The position numbers and the translations under genes are program-made. The notes under the pieces were generated by a model. The model saw only the letters and a program-made list of their open reading frames with translations, made no database searches and was not told the DNA's origin. Positions 18,276 through 26,149 of a stretch of DNA of 64,000 nt are shown here, piece by piece. The stretch is from Corynebacterium kroppenstedtii (GTDB lineage Bacteria > Actinomycetota > Actinomycetes > Mycobacteriales > Mycobacteriaceae): NCBI RefSeq assembly GCF_003243515.1, contig NZ_QFRA01000004.1:1-64000 (forward strand), written 5' to 3'. The first letter of the stretch is position 1. Each line of letters begins with the position of its first letter.

Positions 18276-20570
18276 GTGCGCCCAATGATGGGGTGGGAGC
18301 CGCTCGTCGTCCCCCTGCCCGATTCCCTTCCCGACTCGACGCGCTCGCACTTAGCTGCTGTCGGAGTATCGACGGTTGCCGAGCTCGTGGAATGGTTCCC
18401 GCGGCGGTATGTCGAACCCGGGTCGACGTCGGATATGGGCTCTGTTGACGTGGGCACCACCGTGACTTTCGTGGGCGAGATCCTCCGCGGGAACAAGATA
18501 ACGACCCGTACCCGAAAACGCCTGTACACCGTGGTCATTACCGACGGAACTCAAGCTATCAACGCCACGTTTTTTAACGCGTTCGCCCCGGCGCGGGATC
18601 TGGTGGTCGGAACCCGGGCTATTTTTGTGGGGACCGTCTCGGAGTATCGAGGGGCGTTGCAACTGGCTCATCCCGCCTACAAGGTGATTGATTTTGCGCA
18701 GGAGTGGACGTTAGACACGCAGCCCTCAGATGAGCCGGCCAAACATGGTTCTCAACGTACTTCAACCCGAAACATCATCGATCGCGACACCGCAGCGCTG
18801 GTCACCAAGCTCCCACTCTTGCCTATCTATCCGCTGAAGAGTGAATCCTTGCGGTCTGCGCCGGCTACTGATAGTGAAACGGGCAGCTCAAAGACGGGCA
18901 AACAATCAACGAAACAATCAACTAAGCGGACTAAACGGGGTTCGAAGCGCCCGGTTCGCGTGGATTCGTGGACCGCATTGGACGCGATTACCACCGTCCT
19001 CACCCATAGCGATCCCATCCCGGATCCCCTCCCACGCGTGCCCACTGTTCAGGCCAAACCCCTGCCGTCGCTGGATCACGCCATCCGCGCGATGCACATG
19101 CCTTCCTCGTGGGAAGATCAAGCCATGGCCCGCAAGCGCCTCGCTTTTAACGAGGCCTTGGGATTGCAGTTGATCCTTGCTTTACGACGCCACGATGCAG
19201 CGGATCGCCGCGCCCCGCAGTGCGCTCCTCGCGAGGACGGATACCACGCCGAATTGTTAGCCGGCCTGCCTTTCGACCTAACCGATCAGCAGTGCGCTGT
19301 CACGAAGGAGATTGGCGACGATATCGCCACCACCACACCGATGTGCCGGCTACTCCAAGGCGACGTGGGCTCGGGCAAAACCATCGTTGCTCTCATCGCC
19401 ATGCTTCAGGCGGTGGACGCGGGATGCCAGGCGGCGCTCTTAGCCCCCACAGAGGTGTTGGCCGCGCAGCACGCACACTCGCTGATGACGATGATGGCTA
19501 ACACTGGCGTCGCCGCCACGATTCGCCTGGTCACCGGGTCGATGTCGACGTCTTCCCGCCAAGAGACCCTCCTCTCGCTCATGACGGGGGAGACGGATAT
19601 CGTCGTCGGCACACATGCGTTGCTCAGCGACAATGTCGAATTCTTCAACCTCGGGCTGGTCGTCGTCGATGAGCAACATCGTTTCGGAGTTGAGCAGCGG
19701 GATCTCCTGCGCGGTCGGGGGCGGGACACGGAAGACGGGCCGCTCACCCCGCATCAGCTGGTGATGACTGCCACGCCCATCCCGCGTACCGTCGCGATGA
19801 CTACGTTTGGGGATCTCGATGTTTCGACGATCACTGAGCTCCCCGGCGGCAGGAAACCGATCCAAAGTTCCGTTGTTCCAGAGTGGAAAAAGGGATGGCT
19901 TGACCGCGCGTACCAGCGGATAGGGGAGGAAGTAGAGAGGGGGCGACAGGCCTACATCGTGTGCCCGCGAATCCAGGGCGACGGTGGCGTGAATGACATG
20001 TACGAGCAACTGACGGCTGGTCCTCTCCACGGGTTACGCGTTGGGATGCTGCACGGGCAACTGCCCAATCTCGACAAAGAACGCATCATGGGGAAGTTTG
20101 CTCGCGGGGAATGTGACGTGTTGATTTCCACGACCGTGATCGAGGTGGGCGTCGATGTTCCCAACGCAACGCTCATGTTGATTCGCGAAGCCGAGAACTT
20201 CGGCATTTCGCAGCTTCACCAGCTTCGTGGGCGGATCGGCCGGGGGAGTTATGCATCATGGTGCCTGTTCCACACGGCCCAGCCGGAATATAGTGACTCG
20301 TACCGACGTCTCCAGGGGGTTGCAGCCACCACCGACGGCTTTGCCCTCGCGGAATTAGATTTGGCCACTCGCAGTGAGGGAGACCTCGTCGGGGCTGATC
20401 AGTCCGGCAAATCCACGCATATTCGTCTTCTCGACGTCGTCCACGACGAGCCGCTGATTGAGGCGGCGAAAACCGAAGCTGAGCACATCGTGCAGACAGA
20501 TCCTGGTCTCGCTCGACGGCTCAGTGGAGGCTATAGCAGTACTGAACGTGAGTTCTTGGGTAAAGGGTGA
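18276..20570 (+). CDS. recG: ATP-dependent DNA helicase RecG
   Basis: RecG remodels stalled replication forks. The N-terminal wedge OB-fold is followed by helicase motifs: Walker A GDVGSGKTIVALIAM, the DEQH box (VVVDEQHRFGVEQR), motif III TATPIPRTVAMTTFGDLDVS and motif VI HQLRGRIGRG. The start is the GTG at 18276 because AAAGGAGG lies 5 nt upstream; the frame is open further upstream but overlaps the DhaL gene. A Lys/Thr/Ser-rich insert of about 40 residues (18840-18960) separates the wedge from the helicase core. Confidence 0.93.
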   Translation: MRPMMGWEPLVVPLPDSLPDSTRSHLAAVGVSTVAELVEWFPRRYVEPGSTSDMGSVDVGTTVTFVGEILRGNKITTRTRKRLYTVVITDGTQAINATFFNAFAPARDLVVGTRAIFVGTVSEYRGALQLAHPAYKVIDFAQEWTLDTQPSDEPAKHGSQRTSTRNIIDRDTAALVTKLPLLPIYPLKSESLRSAPATDSETGSSKTGKQSTKQSTKRTKRGSKRPVRVDSWTALDAITTVLTHSDPIPDPLPRVPTVQAKPLPSLDHAIRAMHMPSSWEDQAMARKRLAFNEALGLQLILALRRHDAADRRAPQCAPREDGYHAELLAGLPFDLTDQQCAVTKEIGDDIATTTPMCRLLQGDVGSGKTIVALIAMLQAVDAGCQAALLAPTEVLAAQHAHSLMTMMANTGVAATIRLVTGSMSTSSRQETLLSLMTGETDIVVGTHALLSDNVEFFNLGLVVVDEQHRFGVEQRDLLRGRGRDTEDGPLTPHQLVMTATPIPRTVAMTTFGDLDVSTITELPGGRKPIQSSVVPEWKKGWLDRAYQRIGEEVERGRQAYIVCPRIQGDGGVNDMYEQLTAGPLHGLRVGMLHGQLPNLDKERIMGKFARGECDVLISTTVIEVGVDVPNATLMLIREAENFGISQLHQLRGRIGRGSYASWCLFHTAQPEYSDSYRRLQGVAATTDGFALAELDLATRSEGDLVGADQSGKSTHIRLLDVVHDEPLIEAAKTEAEHIVQTDPGLARRLSGGYSSTEREFLGKG

Positions 20571-20627
20571 GGTTTCCCGCTTGAGGTGAAGAAAGAGCAG
20601 GCCAACATGGGCGGTAGAGTGAACCGC

Positions 20628-20837
20628 ATGGACATTTGTGCGCCTTTCGCGGGAGTTGTTCACTACCACGTCACCCCGGGCCAGCGGGTGGAGCCTGGGG
20701 AAACACTCGCAGTTGTTGAAGCTGTGAAGCTAGAAGCTCCCGTGGTATCGCCCGTCGCCGGTAAGGTAGGTTCACTGGATCGTGCCGACTTTTCCAATGT
20801 CGACGGTGGCGACAGGATTGTAGCTATAACGGATTAG
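20628..20837 (+). CDS. small biotinyl/lipoyl-type carrier protein
   Basis: The product has about 69 residues and one biotinyl/lipoyl-attachment hammerhead domain (ICAPFAGVVHYHV, the EAVKLEAPVVSPV hairpin, DRIVAI). The normal biotin site is (A/S)MKM; here both methionines are replaced, giving AVKL around the target lysine. It may be a relative of mycobacterial TB7.3. I start at the ATG at 20628, which follows TAGAGT (20615-20620) by 7 nt, a leaderless arrangement; an upstream start at 20586 is possible. Modification and the partner enzyme are unknown. It sits between recG and rsmD. Confidence 0.65.
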   Translation: MDICAPFAGVVHYHVTPGQRVEPGETLAVVEAVKLEAPVVSPVAGKVGSLDRADFSNVDGGDRIVAITD

Positions 20838-20937
20838 TTAGAAATTCTTGCGTGGCGGTACGGCGCAGTAGCGCACTTGGTAATACACACGGCCATATAC
20901 ACGGCGACGCAGTCGACGCATAAAGAGGGGAATTGAG

Positions 20938-21504
20938 ATGCGAATTATTTCAGGGTACGCACGCGGGCGGACTATTAAAGCCCCCGTCGAAGGCACGCGT
21001 CCAACATCTGACCGGGCCAAAGAAGGAGTGTTCTCCTCGCTCAGTGTCCGGTTCGGTTTTGACGGGGCCCGCGTTCTTGACCTCTTCGCGGGGTCCGGCG
21101 CGTTGGGGTTGGAAGCAGCATCGCGCGGCGCAGATAGCGTCGTTTTCGTCGACACGGATTCGGCTGCTATCGAGACCATCAAGGACAACATTCGTCGCGT
21201 CGGCGATGTCGATGCCGACGTCGTCCAGCTCAAAGTATCCAGCTATTTGTCGGGCGCGCCGGAGAATTATTTCGACATCGTGCTGATCGATCCTCCTTAT
21301 GCGCTCATCGACGAAGCTGTCCACGACATGTTGGTAGCGTTGGCTCCCCATCTGAGGGACGGGGCTGCTGTGGTGGTGGAGCGTTCATCTGCCAGCCCTG
21401 AGACACAGTGGCCAGAGGGATATGAGCCGACCGGGCAGAAGTTAAAAAAGCGGACATACGGTGCTGCGCGTATGGATATGGCGTCTTTTACTCGTTCTGA
21501 CTAG
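20938..21504 (+). CDS. rsmD: 16S rRNA (guanine(966)-N(2))-methyltransferase
   Basis: RsmD methylates G966 of 16S rRNA. The RIISGYARGRTI start, RPTSDRAKEGVFSSL, the SAM-binding VLDLFAGSGALGLEA and the catalytic IDPPYA are all visible. Length (188) is standard. GAGGGG precedes the ATG. coaD follows after about 100 bp, the usual partnership. A 17-bp tandem duplication spans the stop. Confidence 0.93.
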   Translation: MRIISGYARGRTIKAPVEGTRPTSDRAKEGVFSSLSVRFGFDGARVLDLFAGSGALGLEAASRGADSVVFVDTDSAAIETIKDNIRRVGDVDADVVQLKVSSYLSGAPENYFDIVLIDPPYALIDEAVHDMLVALAPHLRDGAAVVVERSSASPETQWPEGYEPTGQKLKKRTYGAARMDMASFTRSD

Positions 21505-21529
21505 ATCCAGCTTCTAAGTAGAACCAGCG
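21496..21529 (+). repeat. 17-bp tandem repeat spanning the rsmD stop
   Basis: Units 21496-21512 and 21513-21529 match at 13 of 17 positions (both have TCT at the start and CCAGC near the end). The TAG stop (21502-21504) is copied at 21519-21521. Confidence 0.5.
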
Positions 21530-21607
21530 TTAGCCCGCATTTCGCTCGATATTATGTGCACAGAATGATGCGCACGGACGCGGAGCGCCAGAGAGAGGAA
21601 CGTAAGG

Positions 21608-22081
21608 ATGCATGTTGTCTGCCCGGGATCTTTTGATCCCATCACCAACGGACACGTGGACATTATCGAGCGGGCAGCTGCTCAGTTTGACCAGGTCACT
21701 GTGCTGGTGACGTTTAATCCGAATAAGCATGGCCTTTTCTCCGTCGAGGAGCGCTGTGACCTGATCCGGAAAGCAGTTGAGCACTTGCCCAACGTCGATG
21801 TTGATTCGTGGAACAAACTGCTGGTGGATTACACCACGGAACACCAGATCAGTGCCCTCGTGAAAGGTTTGCGCAGTTCACTGGATTACGCCTATGAACT
21901 ACCGATGGCACAAATGAACAGGTCGCTCTCTGGAATCGATACCCTTTTCTTGTTGACGACGCCGAAGTTCGGGCACATTTCGTCGACCCTATGTAAAGAG
22001 GTGGCCCGCTACGGCGGCGACGTGTCGGGACTCATGCCTGATCACGTTATCGCGGCGATGCAAGAGAAGTTCTCAGAATAA
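21608..22081 (+). CDS. coaD: phosphopantetheine adenylyltransferase
   Basis: CoaD makes dephospho-CoA from ATP and 4'-phosphopantetheine. The nucleotidyltransferase motif CPGSFDPITNGHVDII is present, as is the C-terminal HISSTLCKEVARYGGDVS, which matches the family's SSS.VRE region. Length (157) is normal. GAGGAACGTAAGG precedes the ATG. Confidence 0.95.
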   Translation: MHVVCPGSFDPITNGHVDIIERAAAQFDQVTVLVTFNPNKHGLFSVEERCDLIRKAVEHLPNVDVDSWNKLLVDYTTEHQISALVKGLRSSLDYAYELPMAQMNRSLSGIDTLFLLTTPKFGHISSTLCKEVARYGGDVSGLMPDHVIAAMQEKFSE

Positions 22082-22184
22082 TTCGGGTCTAAGCCCTCGC
22101 GATGAGCAGGAATGTTAAAGGGTCTCGTCCGCTAGTTGGCGTGGCTTCCTGCAAAACTACGAAAGTTCTGCCAAGCTAGTGGTT

Positions 22185-22943
22185 ATGTACAGAACTTTCG
22201 AAGGCATCGACGAACTACTCCAAATGGTCGATCAGGCCTACGGCGTACCCATGACTAGTAACTGTATGGTTCCCCGCCGGGAAGTCCTGGATCTTTTAGA
22301 CGAAATCCGCAACGCCATACCTACTGAGATGGACGATGCGCAGGATGTTCTGGATAAGCGCGACAGCATCATTAATGAAGCCACTGAACGCTCGCACTCC
22401 ATGGTGGCTGATGCCGAGGCTGAAGCCCAGCGTTTAGTAGCCGAAGCACAAGAAAAGTGCGACGCGATGATGAACGACGCGGAAGATCGCGCACATGGCA
22501 TGGTCGCCCACGCCGAGGACGAGGCAGACTCCATTGTCCAAGACGCCCAGCGTGAATACGACGACGTGACAGGCCGGGCGGCCGCCGAAGCAGAGCGCTT
22601 GGTCGCGTCGGGTAATGAATCCTACGACCGCAGCGTGAACGAAGGCCTGAAAGAGCAGGCCCGCCTGGTTAGCGAATCAGAAGTCGTACGGATGGCGAAT
22701 GAGGAAGCGACGCGCGTTCGCGATTCCGCCCATGCTGATTCGGACAAGCTCCGTAGCGACTGCGACCGGTATGTCGACCAGAAGTTGGCCGAATTTGAGG
22801 AATCCTTGACCTCAGTGCTGCGTACGGTCGGGAAAGATCGCGCTGCCTTGCGTGGCGGCGCAGGAATTTCCGGGGGGCGTTCCCGGTCCACCTCTCGTGA
22901 ACCTCGCGACGATTACCGCGGCCGCGACCCGCGTCGGAACTAA
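22185..22943 (+). CDS. DivIVA-domain coiled-coil protein, SepIVA-like
   Basis: The N-terminus (MYRTFEGIDELLQMVDQAYG, then PRREVLDLLDEIRNAIP) matches the mycobacterial septation protein SepIVA, located in the same rsmD-coaD neighbourhood. Residues about 45-200 form a long, alanine- and charge-rich coiled coil; residues about 65-125 show an 11-residue AxAEAEAxRL-type rhythm. The C-terminal 40 residues are Arg/Ser/Gly-rich and disordered. It probably acts at the septum or growth pole (inference from the family). The frame also opens at a GTG at 22179; I prefer the ATG at 22185. Confidence 0.75.
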   Translation: MYRTFEGIDELLQMVDQAYGVPMTSNCMVPRREVLDLLDEIRNAIPTEMDDAQDVLDKRDSIINEATERSHSMVADAEAEAQRLVAEAQEKCDAMMNDAEDRAHGMVAHAEDEADSIVQDAQREYDDVTGRAAAEAERLVASGNESYDRSVNEGLKEQARLVSESEVVRMANEEATRVRDSAHADSDKLRSDCDRYVDQKLAEFEESLTSVLRTVGKDRAALRGGAGISGGRSRSTSREPRDDYRGRDPRRN

Positions 22944-23051
22944 AAACATCCACCTTTGAGGCTCGGCAAAACCGCGTTGTCGTGCAGTTTTGTTCTGCCA
23001 ATGCGGTAGTCGAGGTGGTATAGGAAGACGTAGTGTCCGCGGTGCATTACC

Positions 23052-23651
23052 ATGGGCGGTGTTATGGGAATTTCACATTCTGACCGCAAAGAATCAGTGG
23101 CAACGACGGCACATAACCCGCTGTCCTTGGATGTCTCAACGGTATCGCAGCAATCGGGTGCTGTAGAGACCATCGATACCGAAGGTCCGTCGCCAGTGCG
23201 TATCGGCCTAGAAATGATTGCGTTTGGTGTTGGCACTCCGCTTGATGTGCACGCGACGGTCACCAATGTTGGCGAGGGGCTTGTGGTGGATGCTGAGATT
23301 TCAGGCCCCGGTGACGCCGAGTGCGTGCGGTGCCTCAAACCGTTAACTCCGCATCTTTCCTTCACTATCAGCGGAGTTTGGGCGCTGACAGAGGGCTTCA
23401 TTACTTTGGAGGACTCGGACGATGATGACGACGAACCCACCCCAATGGTGAAGGACAATCGGTTAGACCTCACTCAGGCTGTAATCGACGAAGCCGGAGT
23501 CTCTTTGCCTTTCTCTCCCACGTGCGAAGAGTTCGGTGAGGAGTGCGACTCCCAAACTCCCGAACCCGACGGGGTGTCCGGGGAGACAGAGACGGTTGAT
23601 CCGCGGTGGGCGGGATTGCAGGACAAGTTGAAAGATCTACGTGATGTCTAA
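23052..23651 (+). CDS. DUF177 (YceD-like) protein
   Basis: The protein contains the DUF177 core: PVRIGLEMIAFGVGTPLDV, the cysteine motif SGPGDAECVRCLKPL, and the C-terminal CEEFGEECD pair followed by DPRWAGLQDKLKDL. YceD proteins influence rRNA and ribosome maturation. In many bacteria they are followed by rpmF, but here rnc follows directly and overlaps the stop by 11 bp, which suggests translational coupling. The first 40 residues are poorly conserved, so a later start is possible. Confidence 0.8.
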   Translation: MGGVMGISHSDRKESVATTAHNPLSLDVSTVSQQSGAVETIDTEGPSPVRIGLEMIAFGVGTPLDVHATVTNVGEGLVVDAEISGPGDAECVRCLKPLTPHLSFTISGVWALTEGFITLEDSDDDDDEPTPMVKDNRLDLTQAVIDEAGVSLPFSPTCEEFGEECDSQTPEPDGVSGETETVDPRWAGLQDKLKDLRDV

Positions 23652-24387
23652 GCAACATAAGAATTCGAAGCATGACCGGCTGACGGGTGAAGAAGCCTGG
23701 GCTGCGGCTTTTGGTGGTGTTGATCATCAGCCTTTACTCGATGGGTTTGGGGTCTCTCTTCCTGCCGACGTTTTACGCCTTGCGCTGACCCACCGTTCGT
23801 TCGCTAACGAAAACGGGATGTTGCCGAATAACGAGCGCCTAGAGTTTCTTGGTGACGCGGTATTGGGGCTTTCTGTTGCGGAGCGCCTGTATCTGGATTA
23901 CCCCGACCGGACGGAGTCGGAAATTTCTAAAATGCGGGCTGGTGTTGTCAATATGTACGCGTTGGCTGATGTGGCACGAGAGGTCGGTCTGGGCGACCAC
24001 GTGTTGCTGGGCCGTGGTGAGCAGCTGACTAACGGTAAAGACAAGAATTCTATTCTGGCTGACACGACAGAAGCCATACTGGGTGCGATCTATTTAGAGC
24101 ACGGTTTCCAGACGGCGAAAGATGTTATTCTCCGTCTGTTTAAGTCCAGGATTGAATCTGCGCCGACTGTGGGGCTGCATATGGACTGGAAGACGGAGTT
24201 GTTGGAAAAGATTGCTGGCCGTGGTTTAGGGGAACCGGAATACAACACGACGATTTCCGGGCCTGCCCACGACCCGCATTTCACGTCAACCGTCTCCTTG
24301 CAGGGCAAAGAGTGGGGCCGTGGGAAGGGGCACACCAAGAAAGAAGCGGAGCACCACGCTGCGCGCGAAGCCCACGAGGCTTTGTGA
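23641..24387 (+). CDS. rnc: ribonuclease III
   Basis: RNase III cleaves double-stranded RNA, including 30S pre-rRNA. The catalytic signature NNERLEFLGDAVLGLSVAE, the second acidic site LADTTEAILGAIYLEHG and a C-terminal double-stranded RNA-binding domain (WKTELLEKIAGRG to KKEAEHHAAREA) are complete. Length (248) is typical. The start overlaps the DUF177 gene. A 16-bp repeat array begins at its last codons. mutM, which often follows rnc in related genomes, is not here. Confidence 0.94.
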   Translation: MMSKQHKNSKHDRLTGEEAWAAAFGGVDHQPLLDGFGVSLPADVLRLALTHRSFANENGMLPNNERLEFLGDAVLGLSVAERLYLDYPDRTESEISKMRAGVVNMYALADVAREVGLGDHVLLGRGEQLTNGKDKNSILADTTEAILGAIYLEHGFQTAKDVILRLFKSRIESAPTVGLHMDWKTELLEKIAGRGLGEPEYNTTISGPAHDPHFTSTVSLQGKEWGRGKGHTKKEAEHHAAREAHEAL

Positions 24388-24460
24388 CGCAGGCACTTTG
24401 TGATGTAGATGCTTGGTGACGCAGACGCTGTGTAATGTAGGCGCTGTGTAACGCGGGGGG
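24381..24460 (+). repeat. five 16-bp degenerate tandem units at the rnc stop
   Basis: Units start at 24381, 24397, 24413, 24429 and 24445. Examples are TTTGTGACGCAGGCAC and TTTGTGATGTAGATGC. Units 1, 3 and 5 carry GACGC or AACGC, and units 2 and 4 carry GATGTAG or AATGTAG, so there is also a 32-bp alternation. The rnc TGA (24385-24387) is in unit 1. Confidence 0.7.
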
Positions 24461-24504
24461 TAACACAGACTTTCTGTAGCTTGATTGATGCGTTTAGGCT
24501 GCTC

Positions 24505-25499
24505 TTACCACAGCAGCGCTAGCGGCACCACGGCGACACCGTCAGGGCGTCGATAAGCATCGGTTCCAGTCGTGGCAATGACCTTCTCTACGAGGCGAGG
24601 CCCAATTTGCTCCTCGAGCCAGTGGAGATGGCGAACGTCCCTATCTGTAGGGGTCGGTTTAAGGTTGACCTCGAAAGCGACAACCTTGCCGTCGTAGCGC
24701 TCCAAGATTAAGCCGACGTCCTGCGCACTGCCCTGAGTACGCTGGTGAGAAACCTTGGCAGAGGACTCCCCAGGGGAAGCCGCGTTCAGAATCTTCGTGT
24801 ATGACGTGGTTGTGGACGATGCTGCCGCATATGCGGCCCACCACGCCCTTAACGATTCCGGTTTGCGAACCATGAGGCCTTGGTTAGGGACATCGCGGTC
24901 GATGACTCGCTGAATATAGGCATTGATGAGCTGACGCCTCAGCCTAGGGGATTGTCTGTAAATACCAGGTAACCCTGTTTCACAGACAGCATTTGCGTAG
25001 TCGTTCAACGACAAACTGGTGGAGCCAGACACGTCAGCCGTGCCGGTGAAAAGCTCGGCGATTCGTACCGAAGGTGTTGTGCCTTCCGCTCGGAGAGCGG
25101 AAGGGGCCGCATTCTCAAACTGATGACACGCCCTGCGCCCGAATGGGTACCCACATCTTCCAGCGGGGTAGCGCTACCGGTAAGTAGATAGCGTGTGTCC
25201 ACCTGTTTGTCGACGTTTTGCCTAACCACATCCCATACCGCAGGCAGATGCTGTCATTCGTCGATGCACAGGGTTTCCTCGGCTACTAAGAGCTTGTCCA
25301 TATTCGCCTGAAATAGTTCTCGCTCGTTATCACGGTCGAGGTAAAACGTGCGGTTGGCTCGTCTCGTCGCAGTTTCGGACTTTCCTACGGTTTTAGGGCC
25401 ATCGATTGCTATTGTGCTGGCAGATGACAACCCGTCCAGTTCGATACCGATATAGCGCGGTAAATAGCGAGTATCAGAAACTGCGTAACTTATGGTCAT
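24505..25499 (-). pseudogene. AAA-type ATPase with DUF4143 C-terminus, inactivated
   Basis: Three open pieces on the minus strand form one ATP-binding protein of the DUF4143 type. The first piece (25499-25254) has Walker A GPKTVGKSE and Walker B TLCIDE. A TGA (25254-25256) then sits where a tryptophan is expected (IDE-stop-QHLP). The same frame continues as VRQNVDKQVDTRYLLTGSAT and MRPLPLSER. Near 25075-25105 one base appears to be missing, and the frame shifts to GTTPSVRIAELFTGT, which continues to the C-terminal nuclease-like part (VVAFEVNLKPTPTDRDVRHL, with conserved E and K). Many relatives act as standalone, possibly toxin-linked or defence-linked ATPases of unknown role. It lies opposite to the flanking housekeeping genes and was probably acquired. 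Confidence 0.75.
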
Positions 25500-26135
25500 G
25501 ACCTCGACCTTAACGCGATAATCGTCAATTTATCTGAGTGGTAACAGTCAAGTTATGGCCAAGATACCAGTCGGTTTCTCTATCGAGTTTCCTCAACAAC
25601 ACAAGGAGAGTGGGTAAGAGGACCCTCTCTACCAATGTCGCCCTATTTCGCTTGCCTCATGGCTTCGCGAAGCGAGGATCCCGGGAAGCCCAGGGGCTCT
25701 TATCAGCGGGGTGGAAACTTTCACCGCGAATCTATCGCACGTAGTTGACCATTACAACAGGCCGTTTCTGGCTGAGCGCTGCGCAATTTTCTGCCAAACC
25801 CTCCCAGCCTCACATCCCTGCATTAAGTCAACGTGCGGTTTTTCTGGTTTCCACCCCGTGCGCTCAGAGCGCGTCGGGGGAATGGGTTGCCTGATATTTA
25901 GCTCTATCGACCATCGAGGATGTCGTGGTTGACGCGTGGCAATCGCCACTAGTTAAGAAGATGGACACCTCCGCAGGATCCCCTGGGTAGGGCAGCTCGC
26001 CGGTGAGCGTGGCGGGATCCGAGGTCCCCCAATGGCAAGTTAACTGACAATGGCCAAAAGTTTTCAAACATGTTAAATGTTGGCCGGTAGCCCCAAACTA
26101 ACCACCCGAAATTCTGGATTTCCTGTCGACGGACG
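25500..26135. other. gene-free interval between the dead ATPase and the AGCS gene
   Basis: About 640 bp have only short overlapping frames on both strands, none with a recognisable product or good ribosome binding site. A small palindrome (CTTCGCGAAG, near 25663-25672) is present. I see no remnant of mutM, although that gene would be expected between rnc and smc in related genomes. Confidence 0.5.
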
Positions 26136-26141
26136 TAGGGT
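26136..26141 (+). promoter_or_regulatory. -10 element for the leaderless AGCS gene
   Basis: TAGGGT ends 8 nt before the ATG at 26150, without a clear ribosome binding site. Confidence 0.35.
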
Positions 26142-26149
26142 AGTTCACT

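Noticed and set aside
25864..26067. A minus-strand frame with a protein-like composition before the AGCS gene
   Set aside because: It has no recognisable domain, no ribosome binding site, and overlaps frames of similar length on both strands. I could not tie it to mutM or any family.
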